Notes: a model not told the origin generated them from the letters alone. DNA of 64,000 bases from Phocaeicola massiliensis B84634 = Timone 84634 = DSM 17679 = JCM 13223 (GCF_000382445.1 NZ_KB905472.1:1875283-1939282), one strand, 5' to 3'; counted from the first letter of the stretch, positions 35,935-45,874 are shown. Program-made: numbers and translations.

Positions 35935-37011
35935 TTATTCACTAAACATTATCAAGTAATAGAAATCATCTTCATTAGGAAGATTATTGATTATAAATGC
36001 AACAATCTTACCTTTCTGTTGAGTTATTTGAAATAATGAAACATATTCTTTACCACTTGAAGCAGATTCCCAAGAATTTCCGACTTCAGCAGAAGCTGCC
36101 TCGAAATCGTTACCTTGTGATTGGTAGTCAAATTGTGGAACAAATGTAGGATTCTGCTGAAGTATTCTTTTTGAACGAAGTTCTGCTATATTGCTAATAT
36201 CAAAAGTAACAGTTCCGTTTGTCTCTTTTCTCATAATTCTAGCATAAGCAGATGAGTCCGTCTCGATAATTTGTGCATCACCATGATAAGGTTGTTTGAC
36301 AACCTTAACCTTTGGTAACTTCAAATTAAATGTAAAACCATTGGCTACTGCACTAATTGAGATGTTGTTATTGAAAGGTTTGTCATCTTCTTTCGGCTCT
36401 TCCTTTTTAATGATTGACGAATGCAAATACTCCAGGCGTATATTGCGGTCATACATATGAAGCACACACTTTTCCACTTGCCCATTTTTGTAATAAACTA
36501 CAAAACCATAGTCGCTGTAATCTACTTCTTGCCAACCGAAAGGAGATCGTGCCTCGATAGGGAAACCACGCAATTCTACCATGTCTGCCGTTTTTTTCAC
36601 AACCTTCATAGGTTTGTCTGACATGTTCGGCTTACCCAGGTCATCATTGTATATCTTTACGATGTAACCAACGCCGGGGGCTAACTTGTAACCAGGGCAA
36701 CCATCAGTGTTCTTTACCATACTGACAGTACGAATACACTCCTGTAAACCCATAACAGGAGTGTCGTTTTCATAACGCTGATGACAATTGGAACGAAATG
36801 TAAAAGGCTGTATTGACTCTTTCTGTTCACGTTCTGCTTTCAGTTTGGCTTGACGTTCAAGTTCTTTACGACGGTTCTCTTCCAACCTACGTTCTCTTTC
36901 ACGTGCAATACGCTCTTCCTCCAACTTTTGTTGGCGAGCTTGCTCTTCAGCGCGACGACGTTCTTGTTCTTCCTTTTCACGCTTCTTTTTGAAATAATTA
37001 AAAGGCCACAT
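35935..37011 (-). CDS. Coiled-coil protein of unknown function, first gene of the RecQ-type operon
   Basis: 358 residues. Residues ~8-66 are a long, extremely charged Arg/Glu/Lys coiled coil (KKREKEEQERRRAEEQARQQ). The rest is a compact beta-rich region without recognized motifs (YKLAPGVGYIVKIYNDD, FGWQEVDYSDYGFVVYYKNGQ, FTFNLKLPKVKVVKQPYHGD). There is no signal peptide or membrane segment. It directly precedes the DUF1848 gene with three bases between them. It could be an adaptor or effector of the island; nothing in the sequence fixes its job. Confidence 0.65.
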   Translation of the reverse strand: MWPFNYFKKKREKEEQERRRAEEQARQQKLEEERIARERERRLEENRRKELERQAKLKAEREQKESIQPFTFRSNCHQRYENDTPVMGLQECIRTVSMVKNTDGCPGYKLAPGVGYIVKIYNDDLGKPNMSDKPMKVVKKTADMVELRGFPIEARSPFGWQEVDYSDYGFVVYYKNGQVEKCVLHMYDRNIRLEYLHSSIIKKEEPKEDDKPFNNNISISAVANGFTFNLKLPKVKVVKQPYHGDAQIIETDSSAYARIMRKETNGTVTFDISNIAELRSKRILQQNPTFVPQFDYQSQGNDFEAASAEVGNSWESASSGKEYVSLFQITQQKGKIVAFIINNLPNEDDFYYLIMFSE

Positions 37012-37118
37012 ATCGATAATATTTTAATTAATATAGTATTCCACATTGATGTTCAAATAAAGTCTTTCGTTATATTCCATGAAATGAAGCCTTGCCATTC
37101 GATAAGGAACACATTACT

Positions 37119-38519
37119 CTACTGATTATTCTCCCACACAAAGGCACTCAGCAGTTTATCCATTTGCGACATGGCATAGAGTGGGCAGATTTGTACGTGA
37201 CGTACTGCATTATTATCCTTGACATCTTGATACTCAAAGCTCCCAAAGTTCTCCATTGAGCATCTAAGGGCATTGTGCAAATGCTTTTCGTTCATAAACA
37301 GCCAAAGGCTCTTCATTCCGCCTTGCATTCCCGCCTTCACCTCGATGGGAACAACTTGCTGCTTATATGTCACAAGATAATCAATCTCTGCAGAGGAATT
37401 TTTTGCCCTTCTAAGCCAGTAAAACAAGTCATGGCGGATGTTCGGAGTTTTGTAGTGCAGCATTTCCAGTCCTGCAACCATTTCTGCCATTGGTCCTTTG
37501 TTTGCCAATTCTGAAACATCGGATGTTAGGATTTGGGTTGTCAGCTCACTTACATCACCGGTCGTCATATTCAACAGACGCAACATCAAACCAGTGTCGA
37601 GCAAAAGCATCTTACGATAGGAATAATCAGCCTCACTTCCTAAAGGTACGCCATTGGCTGACGTATGCGTGACAGGAATCAGTATGCCTGCAAGAATAAG
37701 CATTTCAAGGGCTTTCTTCACTTCTGAAGTACTATAACTGCCGCCGACCTGAGAATAGACAAACTTTTTAGTGGCTTGAACGGCTGCACTACGCATGGTC
37801 AGGCGCAAAAGCATAGGATCAACACGTTTCTTATATTTCGGAAAATCGTCTTCATAGGTAACGACAATATCATCCTGCACCTCCTGGCAAGCCAGATAGT
37901 CGTGGGTCTCCACCCATTTGCTCACGGCTTCAGGCATTCCGCCAACAAGCATGAAAGTACGGAGTAGCCCCACCAACTTTTCATATAGAGGAGCTGGCAG
38001 TGGTGCTGATGACGTAGCTTGATTCCGCGCCTCAATAAGCAAATTCTCGCCATTAGCAAGCAGGAACTCATCGAACGTCATCGGAAACATAAACATCGAG
38101 TGAATCCTGCCGACACCAAATGTTGGCAGTTCTTCAAGTGCGAACTCTAACAAAGAGCCTGCAGCTATCACATGAAGTTCGGGCATGTCCTCTTTGAAAA
38201 ATCGGAGTGACATGATGGCTTCGGGACAAGCCTGAATCTCATCAAGAAACAGAAGTGTGCTTCCTGGTTCTATCGGCTTACCGGCAATAGCCGCCATTTG
38301 TGGAACAATTCGTTTCACATCAATATCGCCTTGAAATAGCTGCTTATATGAAGGTTGCCGTTCAAAGTTCACCTCCACAAAGCTCTTGAACTTCTGACTC
38401 AGATGACGAACTGCTGTTGACTTTCCTACTTGACGCGCACCTCTTAACAGCAAAGGTTTATGTGAAGACCTTTGTGACCATTCCAGCAAATATCCGTCTA
38501 TCATTCTTGAATAATACAT
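37119..38519 (-). CDS. AAA-family ATPase with DUF4143 domain
   Basis: 466 residues. Walker A is GARQVGKST near residue 31, Walker B is LLFLDEIQACPEA near residue 95, and the second half is a DUF4143 domain with AEIDYLVTYKQQVVPIEVKAG, a PD-(D/E)xK-like end. Such ATPases are very common single genes in Bacteroidetes and of unclear function. It is transcribed leftwards toward the coiled-coil gene with a 107-base gap. It may or may not belong to the RecQ-centred island. Confidence 0.82.
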   Translation of the reverse strand: MYYSRMIDGYLLEWSQRSSHKPLLLRGARQVGKSTAVRHLSQKFKSFVEVNFERQPSYKQLFQGDIDVKRIVPQMAAIAGKPIEPGSTLLFLDEIQACPEAIMSLRFFKEDMPELHVIAAGSLLEFALEELPTFGVGRIHSMFMFPMTFDEFLLANGENLLIEARNQATSSAPLPAPLYEKLVGLLRTFMLVGGMPEAVSKWVETHDYLACQEVQDDIVVTYEDDFPKYKKRVDPMLLRLTMRSAAVQATKKFVYSQVGGSYSTSEVKKALEMLILAGILIPVTHTSANGVPLGSEADYSYRKMLLLDTGLMLRLLNMTTGDVSELTTQILTSDVSELANKGPMAEMVAGLEMLHYKTPNIRHDLFYWLRRAKNSSAEIDYLVTYKQQVVPIEVKAGMQGGMKSLWLFMNEKHLHNALRCSMENFGSFEYQDVKDNNAVRHVQICPLYAMSQMDKLLSAFVWENNQ

Positions 38520-38767
38520 AACTCTAAGATACTTTATAATTTGTCTGTAAAGGTATAAAATTAAAATTATCCAAGGAAATATTTCTCAATAAATTCAAAA
38601 ACACAAGGTATTATTTAAGTATCATTGAATATTTTCCCATCTAATAAAATCGTCAAAAATCAACTTTTCCAATCATTTTCGATATTCATCTGATTTTGTC
38701 TTGAGACATCAATTCCCAACATTTAAGTTGTAGTATGAAAAACATTTCCATGTTAGCCCACATAAAA

Positions 38768-38798
38768 AAGGTATGCAAGGAAAATCCAAGCATACCTT
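38768..38798 (-). terminator. Hairpin terminator downstream of the OmpA-like gene
   Basis: AAGGTATGC (38768-38776) pairs with GCATACCTT (38790-38798). On the minus strand the hairpin is followed by TTTTTTATG, a good intrinsic terminator for the OmpA-like transcript, 80 bases after its stop. The rest of the 38520-38878 gap is AT-rich and shows no gene. Confidence 0.7.
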
Positions 38799-38878
38799 CT
38801 CGACAAATTTTTAAATATGAGATTTAAATTTTAATGAAAGTCTCAAGACTTTTTAGCTTATACAAAAAACAACTTCTA

Positions 38879-40327
38879 TCATTCAGTAAGCGTGACTACC
38901 GCAAAGCGGTTTGAGTCATTGACCTTATATTTATCTATTCCACCAAAGCTATGCAGATGAATGAGACTTTCGGATACCCCTTTATCCACAAGCATTTGAG
39001 CAATATATCTGGCACGACGCTGGGCAAGTTCCTGATTGATGGTCTGTGTACCAGTGGCGCTGTCGGCTGCTCCGAATATGGTCACTTTTAAATTATGCAC
39101 CTTGGATATTTTTGCAATGTCATCGAGGTTCACGATCTGGGATTCATCTACAAGCCTGTCTGAATTTAGCTGGAAGAAGAAGTACACTGGGATACCCACT
39201 GTTATCTTTGAATTACCTGAATTTTCTATTGAGTCTAATTCATTATTATTTGCAGACATAAGATTATCAGATATTTTCTGACCGGCAGACAAAAGCGAAT
39301 CCAAGTGGCAGTCTCCAATCTGTGCATGCGCATCCACAAGACCGATTTCAGCATCATCAGCCAGCTTTCTGGCTATACTGTCATTCCCAGATTTGCTTTC
39401 AGAAGCATCTGACTTCTTCTCCGACAATCGCGCTCTTAGCGAATTAAGCCCACTATAGTTATTCTTGGGATAGACAGCATGTACATCTTTCTCACCTGAC
39501 AATTTTTTCTGCAATCGTATATTCTCATCCTTCATATAGGAAATGTAATCCTTGAGATAAGCATTCTGCTCGATATAAGGTGTAGCATCAACTACACGCT
39601 TCCATCCAGCCTTTCCTAATGTTATGGAAAGACCAGCTGAGACTGTAAGCATATTATCCTTGAATTTTATAGAGCTACCAATGTTGTCAAAGTTCTGGGC
39701 TGTTGTCAGTCCGCTTACACCTGCAACAAGTTTTACCCTGTTGCCAATTCTGTAACCTATCTCCAGACCATAGGTAAATGCGAACGGACGGCTGCCATCG
39801 GAACCACTGGCACATGAACAAGGATCAGACCAGTCCGCATTATGAACCATACCCACTCCCACATAAGGAACAATATCCCAAAGAGAGAGTCCGTACTCAT
39901 TCTGACGAAGTCCGGAAGTCAGATTGTACATCAAGTCTGCGTGATAAAACTGATACTTCATAGATTTGAACTCAGCGTTCTTGAACGTCAGTCCCTGAAA
40001 ACCTACACGTCCACCGATTGCGGGTGTGAACCACTTCCCAACGCCGACCTGCAAGGCTGGTGTTATTCGATCGAACACATCACCGCAACCAATGGGTGAT
40101 CCGAGAAAAGCTGAAGCCCCGCCTTTAATTTCTATAAACCAATTTCTACCCCAGTTGGCTGCTTCGCTTACATTCTTCAGATATGTAGAATTCATAGGCA
40201 AGAGCATCTGCTCCTGACTGAAAAGATTCTGCTTATAAATGCTGTCAGCATTGTGATGGATGTTACTTGCAGAAACTGTCATCGCAGCAAGACATCCCGT
40301 TAAAAACAAAAGAATATTCTTTCTCAT
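38879..40327 (-). CDS. OmpA-family outer-membrane protein
   Basis: 482 residues. A signal peptide (about 1-20, LLFLTGCLAAMTVSAS) is followed by a beta-barrel-like region (~50-250, alternating hydrophobic strands such as YGLEIGYRIGNRVKLVAGV), a coiled or flexible stretch (~260-370) and a C-terminal OmpA-like peptidoglycan-binding domain (~370-480, FFFQLNSDRLVD … GAADSATGTQTINQELAQRRARYIAQMLVDKGV). It links outer membrane and cell wall. It is 53 bases downstream of the relaxase gene; in Bacteroidetes mobile elements OmpA-like proteins often accompany mobilization genes, with unknown purpose. Confidence 0.82.
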   Translation of the reverse strand: MRKNILLFLTGCLAAMTVSASNIHHNADSIYKQNLFSQEQMLLPMNSTYLKNVSEAANWGRNWFIEIKGGASAFLGSPIGCGDVFDRITPALQVGVGKWFTPAIGGRVGFQGLTFKNAEFKSMKYQFYHADLMYNLTSGLRQNEYGLSLWDIVPYVGVGMVHNADWSDPCSCASGSDGSRPFAFTYGLEIGYRIGNRVKLVAGVSGLTTAQNFDNIGSSIKFKDNMLTVSAGLSITLGKAGWKRVVDATPYIEQNAYLKDYISYMKDENIRLQKKLSGEKDVHAVYPKNNYSGLNSLRARLSEKKSDASESKSGNDSIARKLADDAEIGLVDAHAQIGDCHLDSLLSAGQKISDNLMSANNNELDSIENSGNSKITVGIPVYFFFQLNSDRLVDESQIVNLDDIAKISKVHNLKVTIFGAADSATGTQTINQELAQRRARYIAQMLVDKGVSESLIHLHSFGGIDKYKVNDSNRFAVVTLTE

Positions 40328-40380
40328 ATAGTTTATACTTTAATAGTCGTTGATACTGTCATAAGCCAACAGGCTTACCA

Positions 40381-41835
40381 TTACATTCTCTTCTTCCGTT
40401 TGACAGATGGCGCACACATCTTGCGTGCCATTGCCAGACACCTACGTGCCCACTCACGGTCATCATCTTCCGGCCGCCTTCCCCAACCAGTGGAGGGGCC
40501 ACCGCCACCTCCGTGAGTCTGGGCAATGGTCGTAGCATCGTCCACATAACCGCACACAAGGTTCAAGGCAACCATGACAACATGATTTCCCTGTTCTGCC
40601 AGTTGGCAGATCAGTGTATCGTCAAACAAGGATTTTGTTTCCTCCGGCAGATGGTGATAGCGGGATGTGAACTCCTGTGACATTGTGTCAAGCATTGCAC
40701 CGTTCAAGTGATAGCTCATGTTATGAGCCCATGAAAGTTCAGACTGATTGGCCTTGACTTCCAGTTCCCTGGCTTGCTGCTCGATGTCAGCCTTATCTTC
40801 ACGAAGAGCTTCAAGCAACCGGTTAGTCTCATCAAGTTTCTTTTCCTTGTCTGCCAGTTTAGCTTCAACCTGAGCCTTCTGGTATTCGAGACTTTGAATC
40901 TTGCGTGCAATCTCTGCACTGATACTCTCGCTGTTGGCCTGCATTTCCCGAAGAGGACGAAGTTCATCTTCAAGACGGTCTTTCTCCGTCTTCAGATTAT
41001 CAATCATGGTCGTAAATGACTTCTGTTTCTTCTGGGCTATTGCCAGTTCCTCGTTCAGAGACTTAAGCAACTTCCTGTTGTTCTCCAACTGGGCTTCAAG
41101 TGTCACACAGGCATTGGCCAGCCATCGTCGGTATTCCTCAGTAGAGCGATGTTTCGCACCAGATTCCACAACCGACACTCCTCTTGTAAGACCCCATTTT
41201 TCATTGACCTTTGCTAGCTCGTCATGAAGGGCAAGCATATAATTCTTAAACTCCAGACGGTTCTGTCCATGAAAAATCTGCTTGAAAGCAAACTTGCCGT
41301 TCTGGTCTATCGGTAGTAGAGCACAGTGAACATGCGGGTTCTTCTCGTCACAGTGAACTATAAAGGAAATGATGTTTTCCTCTCCATATTTATCTGCCAC
41401 GAAGCGATAAATGTCACGTGCCCATTCTTCTATTTCCGGCATACGCCTTACATGTTCGTTACCTCCTTTGCTCTCAAAGTCAACTACCTGATTGCCGAAG
41501 GCCAGCTCACGCATACGGTCGGTTGAGCCTCCGAATATGAAGTTGACCACTGTCCGGAAACGTGGCTCGGCTAGTCCTTCATTCGGATCCTTGATGCCAC
41601 GTGACGCAAGGTTTTCTGCCATGCGTTTTGTCAGCGGACGCTTCTTATCTATCGGTGTGACTATGCCACCTTTTTGTACCTCGAAATTAAGATGTTCACG
41701 GCTACGGTCATAGTTACCCTCACGCATAGCCTGCTCCCATCCTTTATCCGTCCAGGCACGTAACTCCTCATTGCTCGTCTGTGAGAGCCCTTTGGAAGTC
41801 TTTATATCCATGACTTGTTTTGATGTAGTACCCAT
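40381..41835 (-). CDS. MobV-family relaxase (Mob/Pre type)
   Basis: 484 residues. The MobV motif III, with three histidines arranged as HxDExxPHxH, is visible as HCDEKNPHVH at residues 161-170, and the N-terminal IKTSKGLSQTSNEELRAW holds the first MobV motif. A Tyr in DRSREHL or elsewhere in the first 60 residues could be the nicking residue. Residues ~230-370 are a long coiled coil, usual for MobV proteins. It nicks the origin of transfer, stays attached to the DNA and guides it through a conjugation machine supplied elsewhere. The 285 bases upstream carry a likely oriT. Confidence 0.85.
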   Translation of the reverse strand: MGTTSKQVMDIKTSKGLSQTSNEELRAWTDKGWEQAMREGNYDRSREHLNFEVQKGGIVTPIDKKRPLTKRMAENLASRGIKDPNEGLAEPRFRTVVNFIFGGSTDRMRELAFGNQVVDFESKGGNEHVRRMPEIEEWARDIYRFVADKYGEENIISFIVHCDEKNPHVHCALLPIDQNGKFAFKQIFHGQNRLEFKNYMLALHDELAKVNEKWGLTRGVSVVESGAKHRSTEEYRRWLANACVTLEAQLENNRKLLKSLNEELAIAQKKQKSFTTMIDNLKTEKDRLEDELRPLREMQANSESISAEIARKIQSLEYQKAQVEAKLADKEKKLDETNRLLEALREDKADIEQQARELEVKANQSELSWAHNMSYHLNGAMLDTMSQEFTSRYHHLPEETKSLFDDTLICQLAEQGNHVVMVALNLVCGYVDDATTIAQTHGGGGGPSTGWGRRPEDDDREWARRCLAMARKMCAPSVKRKKRM

Positions 41836-42120
41836 AATGACAATTTTATTTTTTGCGTTATTCTGAGCCTTTTTTCAGTCTCCTTTGCGGTCATACGCAC
41901 ACTTAGAAAACTGACCCAGCTTGCTGTTTATCTGGTCAGCCCTCCCGCCGCTTCATAGCGGTCGGGGTATTAGGCTCCCCATACAATATAATGTCTGTAC
42001 AACGGGCAAGCCCAATCAATGGCAGCGACCAGTTCCGTGGATTATCATGAAACCAGTCGTTGCACTTAGACTTTGACTTATATACGAATGGACACTTTTA
42101 GAATAAAGTCAAGTGGAGAG
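41836..42120. other. Probable origin of transfer (oriT)
   Basis: This gap lies directly upstream of the MobV relaxase, where such elements carry oriT. It contains CCGCTTCATAGCGG, a short hairpin with the arms CCGCT and AGCGG, and a larger interrupted repeat with CTGACCCAG and CTGGTCAG about 17 bases apart. No other gene is visible. The nick position cannot be read from sequence alone. Confidence 0.45.
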
Positions 42121-43200
42121 TCAATAGTGATAATCCGGCATGAACCGATAAATGCCACGGCTTTCCTGAACCACCATCCGTTTGTTCGTGAGAAACTGAA
42201 TTATCTTCACAATCTTGTTGTGATTAAATTTCGTTCCTGCCAGTTCGTAGGCTGTGGTCAGTTCTTCTTCCAAAGCCTTATATCCCGAAATCGTCTCTTT
42301 TCCGTCAAAAGCCAATTCAAGAGCTTTGCGATGGATGGCTTCATGGATGTCTTTATAAGGGGAGAACGGTTCCAGTTTGGGACGACCTACGCTCTTTTTT
42401 GTCGGCACATAGTCCGGCAGAAGTTCGGGAAGTGATTGGGCATTGATGCAGAAGGCGAATGGCAGGAAGTCCTTTGAACGGGTATGCACACTTTCCACTT
42501 TGCTGATGTTACTGTCGTCCTTGTCCTTCTCAATATGGATGACCGTTTCCGCTTTGTTGTTGATTTCCGTGCCAATGTGTCCACGGGCGTTTTCATCGCT
42601 TTTGTTCTGATGAAGGATGGTGTGAAGATGAATCTGGTATTCGTCAGTCCACTGCATGAGTTTGGAGATTACGCACGTGGCTTCGCTCGGAGAATTAATG
42701 TCATAGACCAAGTCGCGGATTCCGTCAATCACCACGAAACCGAGACCCTCAATCTGACTGATTGCATCATCTATGATAGCCAAACGCTCCTTGGGGTTGA
42801 ACTTGCGTAGTGCGAGAAAATAGAAACGGTCGCAATCCTCATTAGTCGGCAACTCTGCCAGTTTCATGATACGATGCATCACAATCATACAATGGTTTTG
42901 ACTTTGTTCTGTGTCGATGTAAAGGATGCGGTTCTTTCCTTCAGGGAAGTCCGTTGTGTAGTTAAGAACTTCCTTCCCTGACAAAGCTGCTGCCACCATA
43001 GCTGACACATTGAAAGTCTTTTTGCTTTTAGCTTTGCCTATGGATGCACTGAAATTTCCCAATGTCCCGATAGGTACTCCGCCTATTTTCAGAACTTCCG
43101 GCTCCTGTTCGTACTCCTTTTCCAAACTGAGCATGGTATCTTGCCATCTTGTAGCGACCTGAGCAAGATCTTCAATGGGTGTTACCGTTTCCATACTCAC
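42121..43200 (-). CDS. RepA-like AAA (RecA-fold) ATPase
   Basis: 359 residues from the GTG at 43200, which overlaps the upstream stop (GTGA); an ATG two codons inside (43194) is equally possible. It has the Walker A variant NFSASIGKAKSKKTFN near residue 50, LYIDTEQS and the Walker B-like GFVVIDGIRDLV. These mark the AAA_25/RepA-type DnaB-like hexameric helicases common in Bacteroides mobilizable transposons. A helix-turn-helix-like C-terminal region follows (ELAGTKFNHNKIVKIIQFL). It probably unwinds DNA for replication of the excised circle. Confidence 0.8.
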   Translation of the reverse strand: MSMETVTPIEDLAQVATRWQDTMLSLEKEYEQEPEVLKIGGVPIGTLGNFSASIGKAKSKKTFNVSAMVAAALSGKEVLNYTTDFPEGKNRILYIDTEQSQNHCMIVMHRIMKLAELPTNEDCDRFYFLALRKFNPKERLAIIDDAISQIEGLGFVVIDGIRDLVYDINSPSEATCVISKLMQWTDEYQIHLHTILHQNKSDENARGHIGTEINNKAETVIHIEKDKDDSNISKVESVHTRSKDFLPFAFCINAQSLPELLPDYVPTKKSVGRPKLEPFSPYKDIHEAIHRKALELAFDGKETISGYKALEEELTTAYELAGTKFNHNKIVKIIQFLTNKRMVVQESRGIYRFMPDYHY

Positions 43201-43574
43201 CAGCTTTTAGGATTGGCTTTGCGACGTGTAGTTGCAAGCATTCGGGCGTGTTCTTCCTCTATGCTTATAGGCGATTCTCCTTTTCTGCCGCTTTCCAACC
43301 ATTTGTCCAATTCATCACGATAGACAAACAAGTGTTTTCCTTGTTTGATGATTGGAATACCACCATGCTTGGCTTTGTAATAAAAGGATGATTTCGAGAT
43401 ACCTAAATATTCGCAGACTTCATCAACGGTCATTGGAACATGGGTGTCTTTTTTTACCTCGTTATGCTGCTGATGAAGTTTTTCTGTCAGCAGATTTTCC
43501 ATACTTGAGATTCTCTCGCAGAGTTCGCCTACCACTTCCGGTAGGTCATTGAAGGTCAGTTTGTCTTTTTGCAT
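43197..43574 (-). CDS. HTH protein, excisionase-like (HTH_17)
   Basis: 125 residues from the ATG at 43574; longer in-frame starts exist upstream but this one follows a run typical of leaders. The C-terminal half holds a MerR/excisionase-type winged HTH: MTVDEVCEYLGISKSSFYYKAKHGGIPIIKQGKHLFVYRDELDKWLES. The first half is a short leucine-rich helix. It is placed between the RepA-like gene and the integrase region, as excisionases of Bacteroides elements are, and may set the direction of excision or repress the operon. Confidence 0.78.
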   Translation of the reverse strand: MQKDKLTFNDLPEVVGELCERISSMENLLTEKLHQQHNEVKKDTHVPMTVDEVCEYLGISKSSFYYKAKHGGIPIIKQGKHLFVYRDELDKWLESGRKGESPISIEEEHARMLATTRRKANPKSW

Positions 43575-43695
43575 ATATAACATTGTTTTTGTTAAACATG
43601 CTGCAAACCAACACAATGATGTAATGCTGACAACTATCAGAAGGCAATAATATTTCAGTCTGTGTTGAATAATCCTAATCGGTTGAATTTGCTTT

Positions 43696-44472
43696 TTATT
43701 CTTGGGCTTCTTTCATACATTTGAAGTGATAATCTCCGGTTTTAGGAATATCAAGGGCTATTTTGCAAACTCCGCATGTCCGGAGATTTTTAGCCAGATA
43801 TTTAATCGAAGCATCTTTTAGTTCATGTGGGAATATAGTATGTATGAATGTTGCTCTATCTATAAGAGAAATGCCCAATCTCTCTCCGATGTTCCATACG
43901 AAATGCATCAGATCAATAGAACGGAGGGAATTATCTACTTTTGAACGGATTGGCTTGTATAAATCAAACTGTCCGTGCGCAAAATACTCTATATTTTCAT
44001 GCAGAATTTCAAGATCTTCTTTTGAGAGAAATTCCGTCATTACAAATGTGGTATATTCATGAATGACACGCTTAATGTCTGCCTGCCTTTCGGCTTTTTT
44101 ACGTTCAATTTCGGCGATACGCACTTCATAATTATCCATATAATCATGTTTTACAACTAAGTTTTCCGGATTTATATCCTTGTCCTTTGGGCACTCCGGA
44201 TTAATCTCCTTAATTTGTTCGGGTAGAGGTCTTACTTGCTTGCCAAAAGACAAACCCAATTCATTCTTTGTAATGAATCGGAAAAAGAAACGCTGAAGTA
44301 CTCCACAGGCGAGTATCATTGCCGTGATATATAAAATAGCTGGAGTGGAATACTCCATCAGGTTGATATGGCAACTGAGATATAAATAGGAATCTGTTGC
44401 CCAGTAAAGGATGACACTTACTGAAAGTATGAAACTGGTTCTTTGAGGAGAGATTTTAATACTATTCGTCAT
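43696..44472 (-). CDS. Membrane protein with C-terminal cysteine motif, unknown function
   Basis: 258 residues from the ATG at 44472 (the upstream TTG-started extension is unlikely). Two membrane helices lie at about residues 10-28 and 37-57 (FILSVSVILYWATDSYLYL, AILYITAMILACGVLQRFFF). The cytoplasmic part is highly charged and helical and ends in NLRTCGVCKIALDIPKTGDYHFKCMKE, whose three cysteines may bind a metal. It lies between the integrase and the excisionase-like gene and has no recognized family. Its role in the element is unknown. Confidence 0.6.
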   Translation of the reverse strand: MTNSIKISPQRTSFILSVSVILYWATDSYLYLSCHINLMEYSTPAILYITAMILACGVLQRFFFRFITKNELGLSFGKQVRPLPEQIKEINPECPKDKDINPENLVVKHDYMDNYEVRIAEIERKKAERQADIKRVIHEYTTFVMTEFLSKEDLEILHENIEYFAHGQFDLYKPIRSKVDNSLRSIDLMHFVWNIGERLGISLIDRATFIHTIFPHELKDASIKYLAKNLRTCGVCKIALDIPKTGDYHFKCMKEAQE

Positions 44473-44646
44473 AAACTGATACTGTTTGAGTTTTACAATA
44501 AGACAAATGTATATGCAGATTTCCAAATAGTTGCTGTTTGTAATAGATAATCGTTCAGAATTTAAGAAAAAATACGCTCAGAGTATGATTTGATGCAAAA
44601 TATCATACTCTGAGCTGTAAAAACGGGATTATTTGAACCTTAATTC

Positions 44647-45759
44647 TTACTTGCGGATTAAAGAGATTCTGTTGCTGGCTTCACGCTTGTTACTGTCCAC
44701 AACTTTCATGTACCGTTGTGTCGTGGTGATACTTTTATGTGCCATATTACTTTGAATGGTACGTATATCTGTGCCGGCTGCTCCTTGAAGTGTTGCATAT
44801 GTTCTTCGGTAGGAGTGGAAAGTGATATTCTTGGTGATACCGGCTTCGCGAATCCATTCTTTCATGGGATGCTGTGTCCAACTTCGTTTCAATCCTTTAA
44901 ATACTAATCCGTTTTTTTCCGGAGAATAGCCGATTAATTGCAGGGCTTCGTCGCTGATTGGAATGATGTCCTCTGTTTTGGTCTTTTGGGTAATTGTATG
45001 GACACATTTCCCTCCGGCTGCAAAGTCAACGATTTCATGCCATTGTAACGATAGTATATCGCTGATTCTGAGACTAGTCAAACATGAAAACAATGCTGCT
45101 GTCTTCAGAATCGGCTTTTTGCAAGGTGTCTCAGCCAATTTGTAAAGTTCTTCCACACTTAGATAGTCTTTTGGAGTATCTTCTGTTTCGATTTTATCCA
45201 AAAAGTCATTGATATTGGTTTTGATTAGCCGATTGCGATAAAGGATTTTCAAAAGTCCCCTGAATGTTGACCAATAGCCGGAAGCAGAGTTCTTTGAAAT
45301 GCGACCGTCACGCCTGAGTTGCTTGGCATTTAGCAGATACTCCCGGAACTTATTACAAAGGTCAATATCAATTTCTTCAAAAGTACATTTGCCATGAACG
45401 AAGTTGTAGAAATGGTGGTACACAAATTCCCACTTTTGGTCATGCTTGCGAAGTTGCTTGCGATAGTATTCCAGAAAATCCGCTTTGAGTTTGTGCCTGT
45501 CAAAGAAATCATACCTGTCATTTACGATAGATTCAAAGCGTCGACATCGGATGGCTTCTGCCTTTTCAGACATAGTGGCATTGAAGTTGCGTTCGCGCTC
45601 ATTCTTGGGATTGGCATAAATATAAATGTTCAATCCTTCGTGGCGGATGGTTTTCATTGTTTCCTGGTTACGATAGCCCGGATAATAATCCAGATAGTAA
45701 GAAAGCATCCCGTTTTTCAAAGGACGTGTTCTCAATGTTACTGTTTTACATTCTAACAT
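44647..45759 (-). CDS. Tyrosine recombinase (integrase)
   Basis: 370 residues from the ATG at 45759. The catalytic set is visible: Arg in SLRISDILSLQW, HxxR in HSYRRTYAT, His in MAHKS and the nucleophilic Tyr in TTQRYMKV near the C-terminus. A SAM-like core-binding domain with KHDQKWEFVYHHFYNFVHG precedes it. It is the phage-integrase-family enzyme typical of Bacteroides integrative elements, catalysing integration and excision at att sites. The att site is not identified; the long non-coding region to the right is the likely place. Confidence 0.92.
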   Translation of the reverse strand: MLECKTVTLRTRPLKNGMLSYYLDYYPGYRNQETMKTIRHEGLNIYIYANPKNERERNFNATMSEKAEAIRCRRFESIVNDRYDFFDRHKLKADFLEYYRKQLRKHDQKWEFVYHHFYNFVHGKCTFEEIDIDLCNKFREYLLNAKQLRRDGRISKNSASGYWSTFRGLLKILYRNRLIKTNINDFLDKIETEDTPKDYLSVEELYKLAETPCKKPILKTAALFSCLTSLRISDILSLQWHEIVDFAAGGKCVHTITQKTKTEDIIPISDEALQLIGYSPEKNGLVFKGLKRSWTQHPMKEWIREAGITKNITFHSYRRTYATLQGAAGTDIRTIQSNMAHKSITTTQRYMKVVDSNKREASNRISLIRK

Positions 45760-45874
45760 AGTTACAATTATTATTGGTTTATACTTGATTTGCTGCAAAT
45801 GTCCGTAATGGCTTGACACAGACAATGCTCATTTTTAGAATCATTTTCTGGTCTGCCTAAATTCAGGATTAGTC

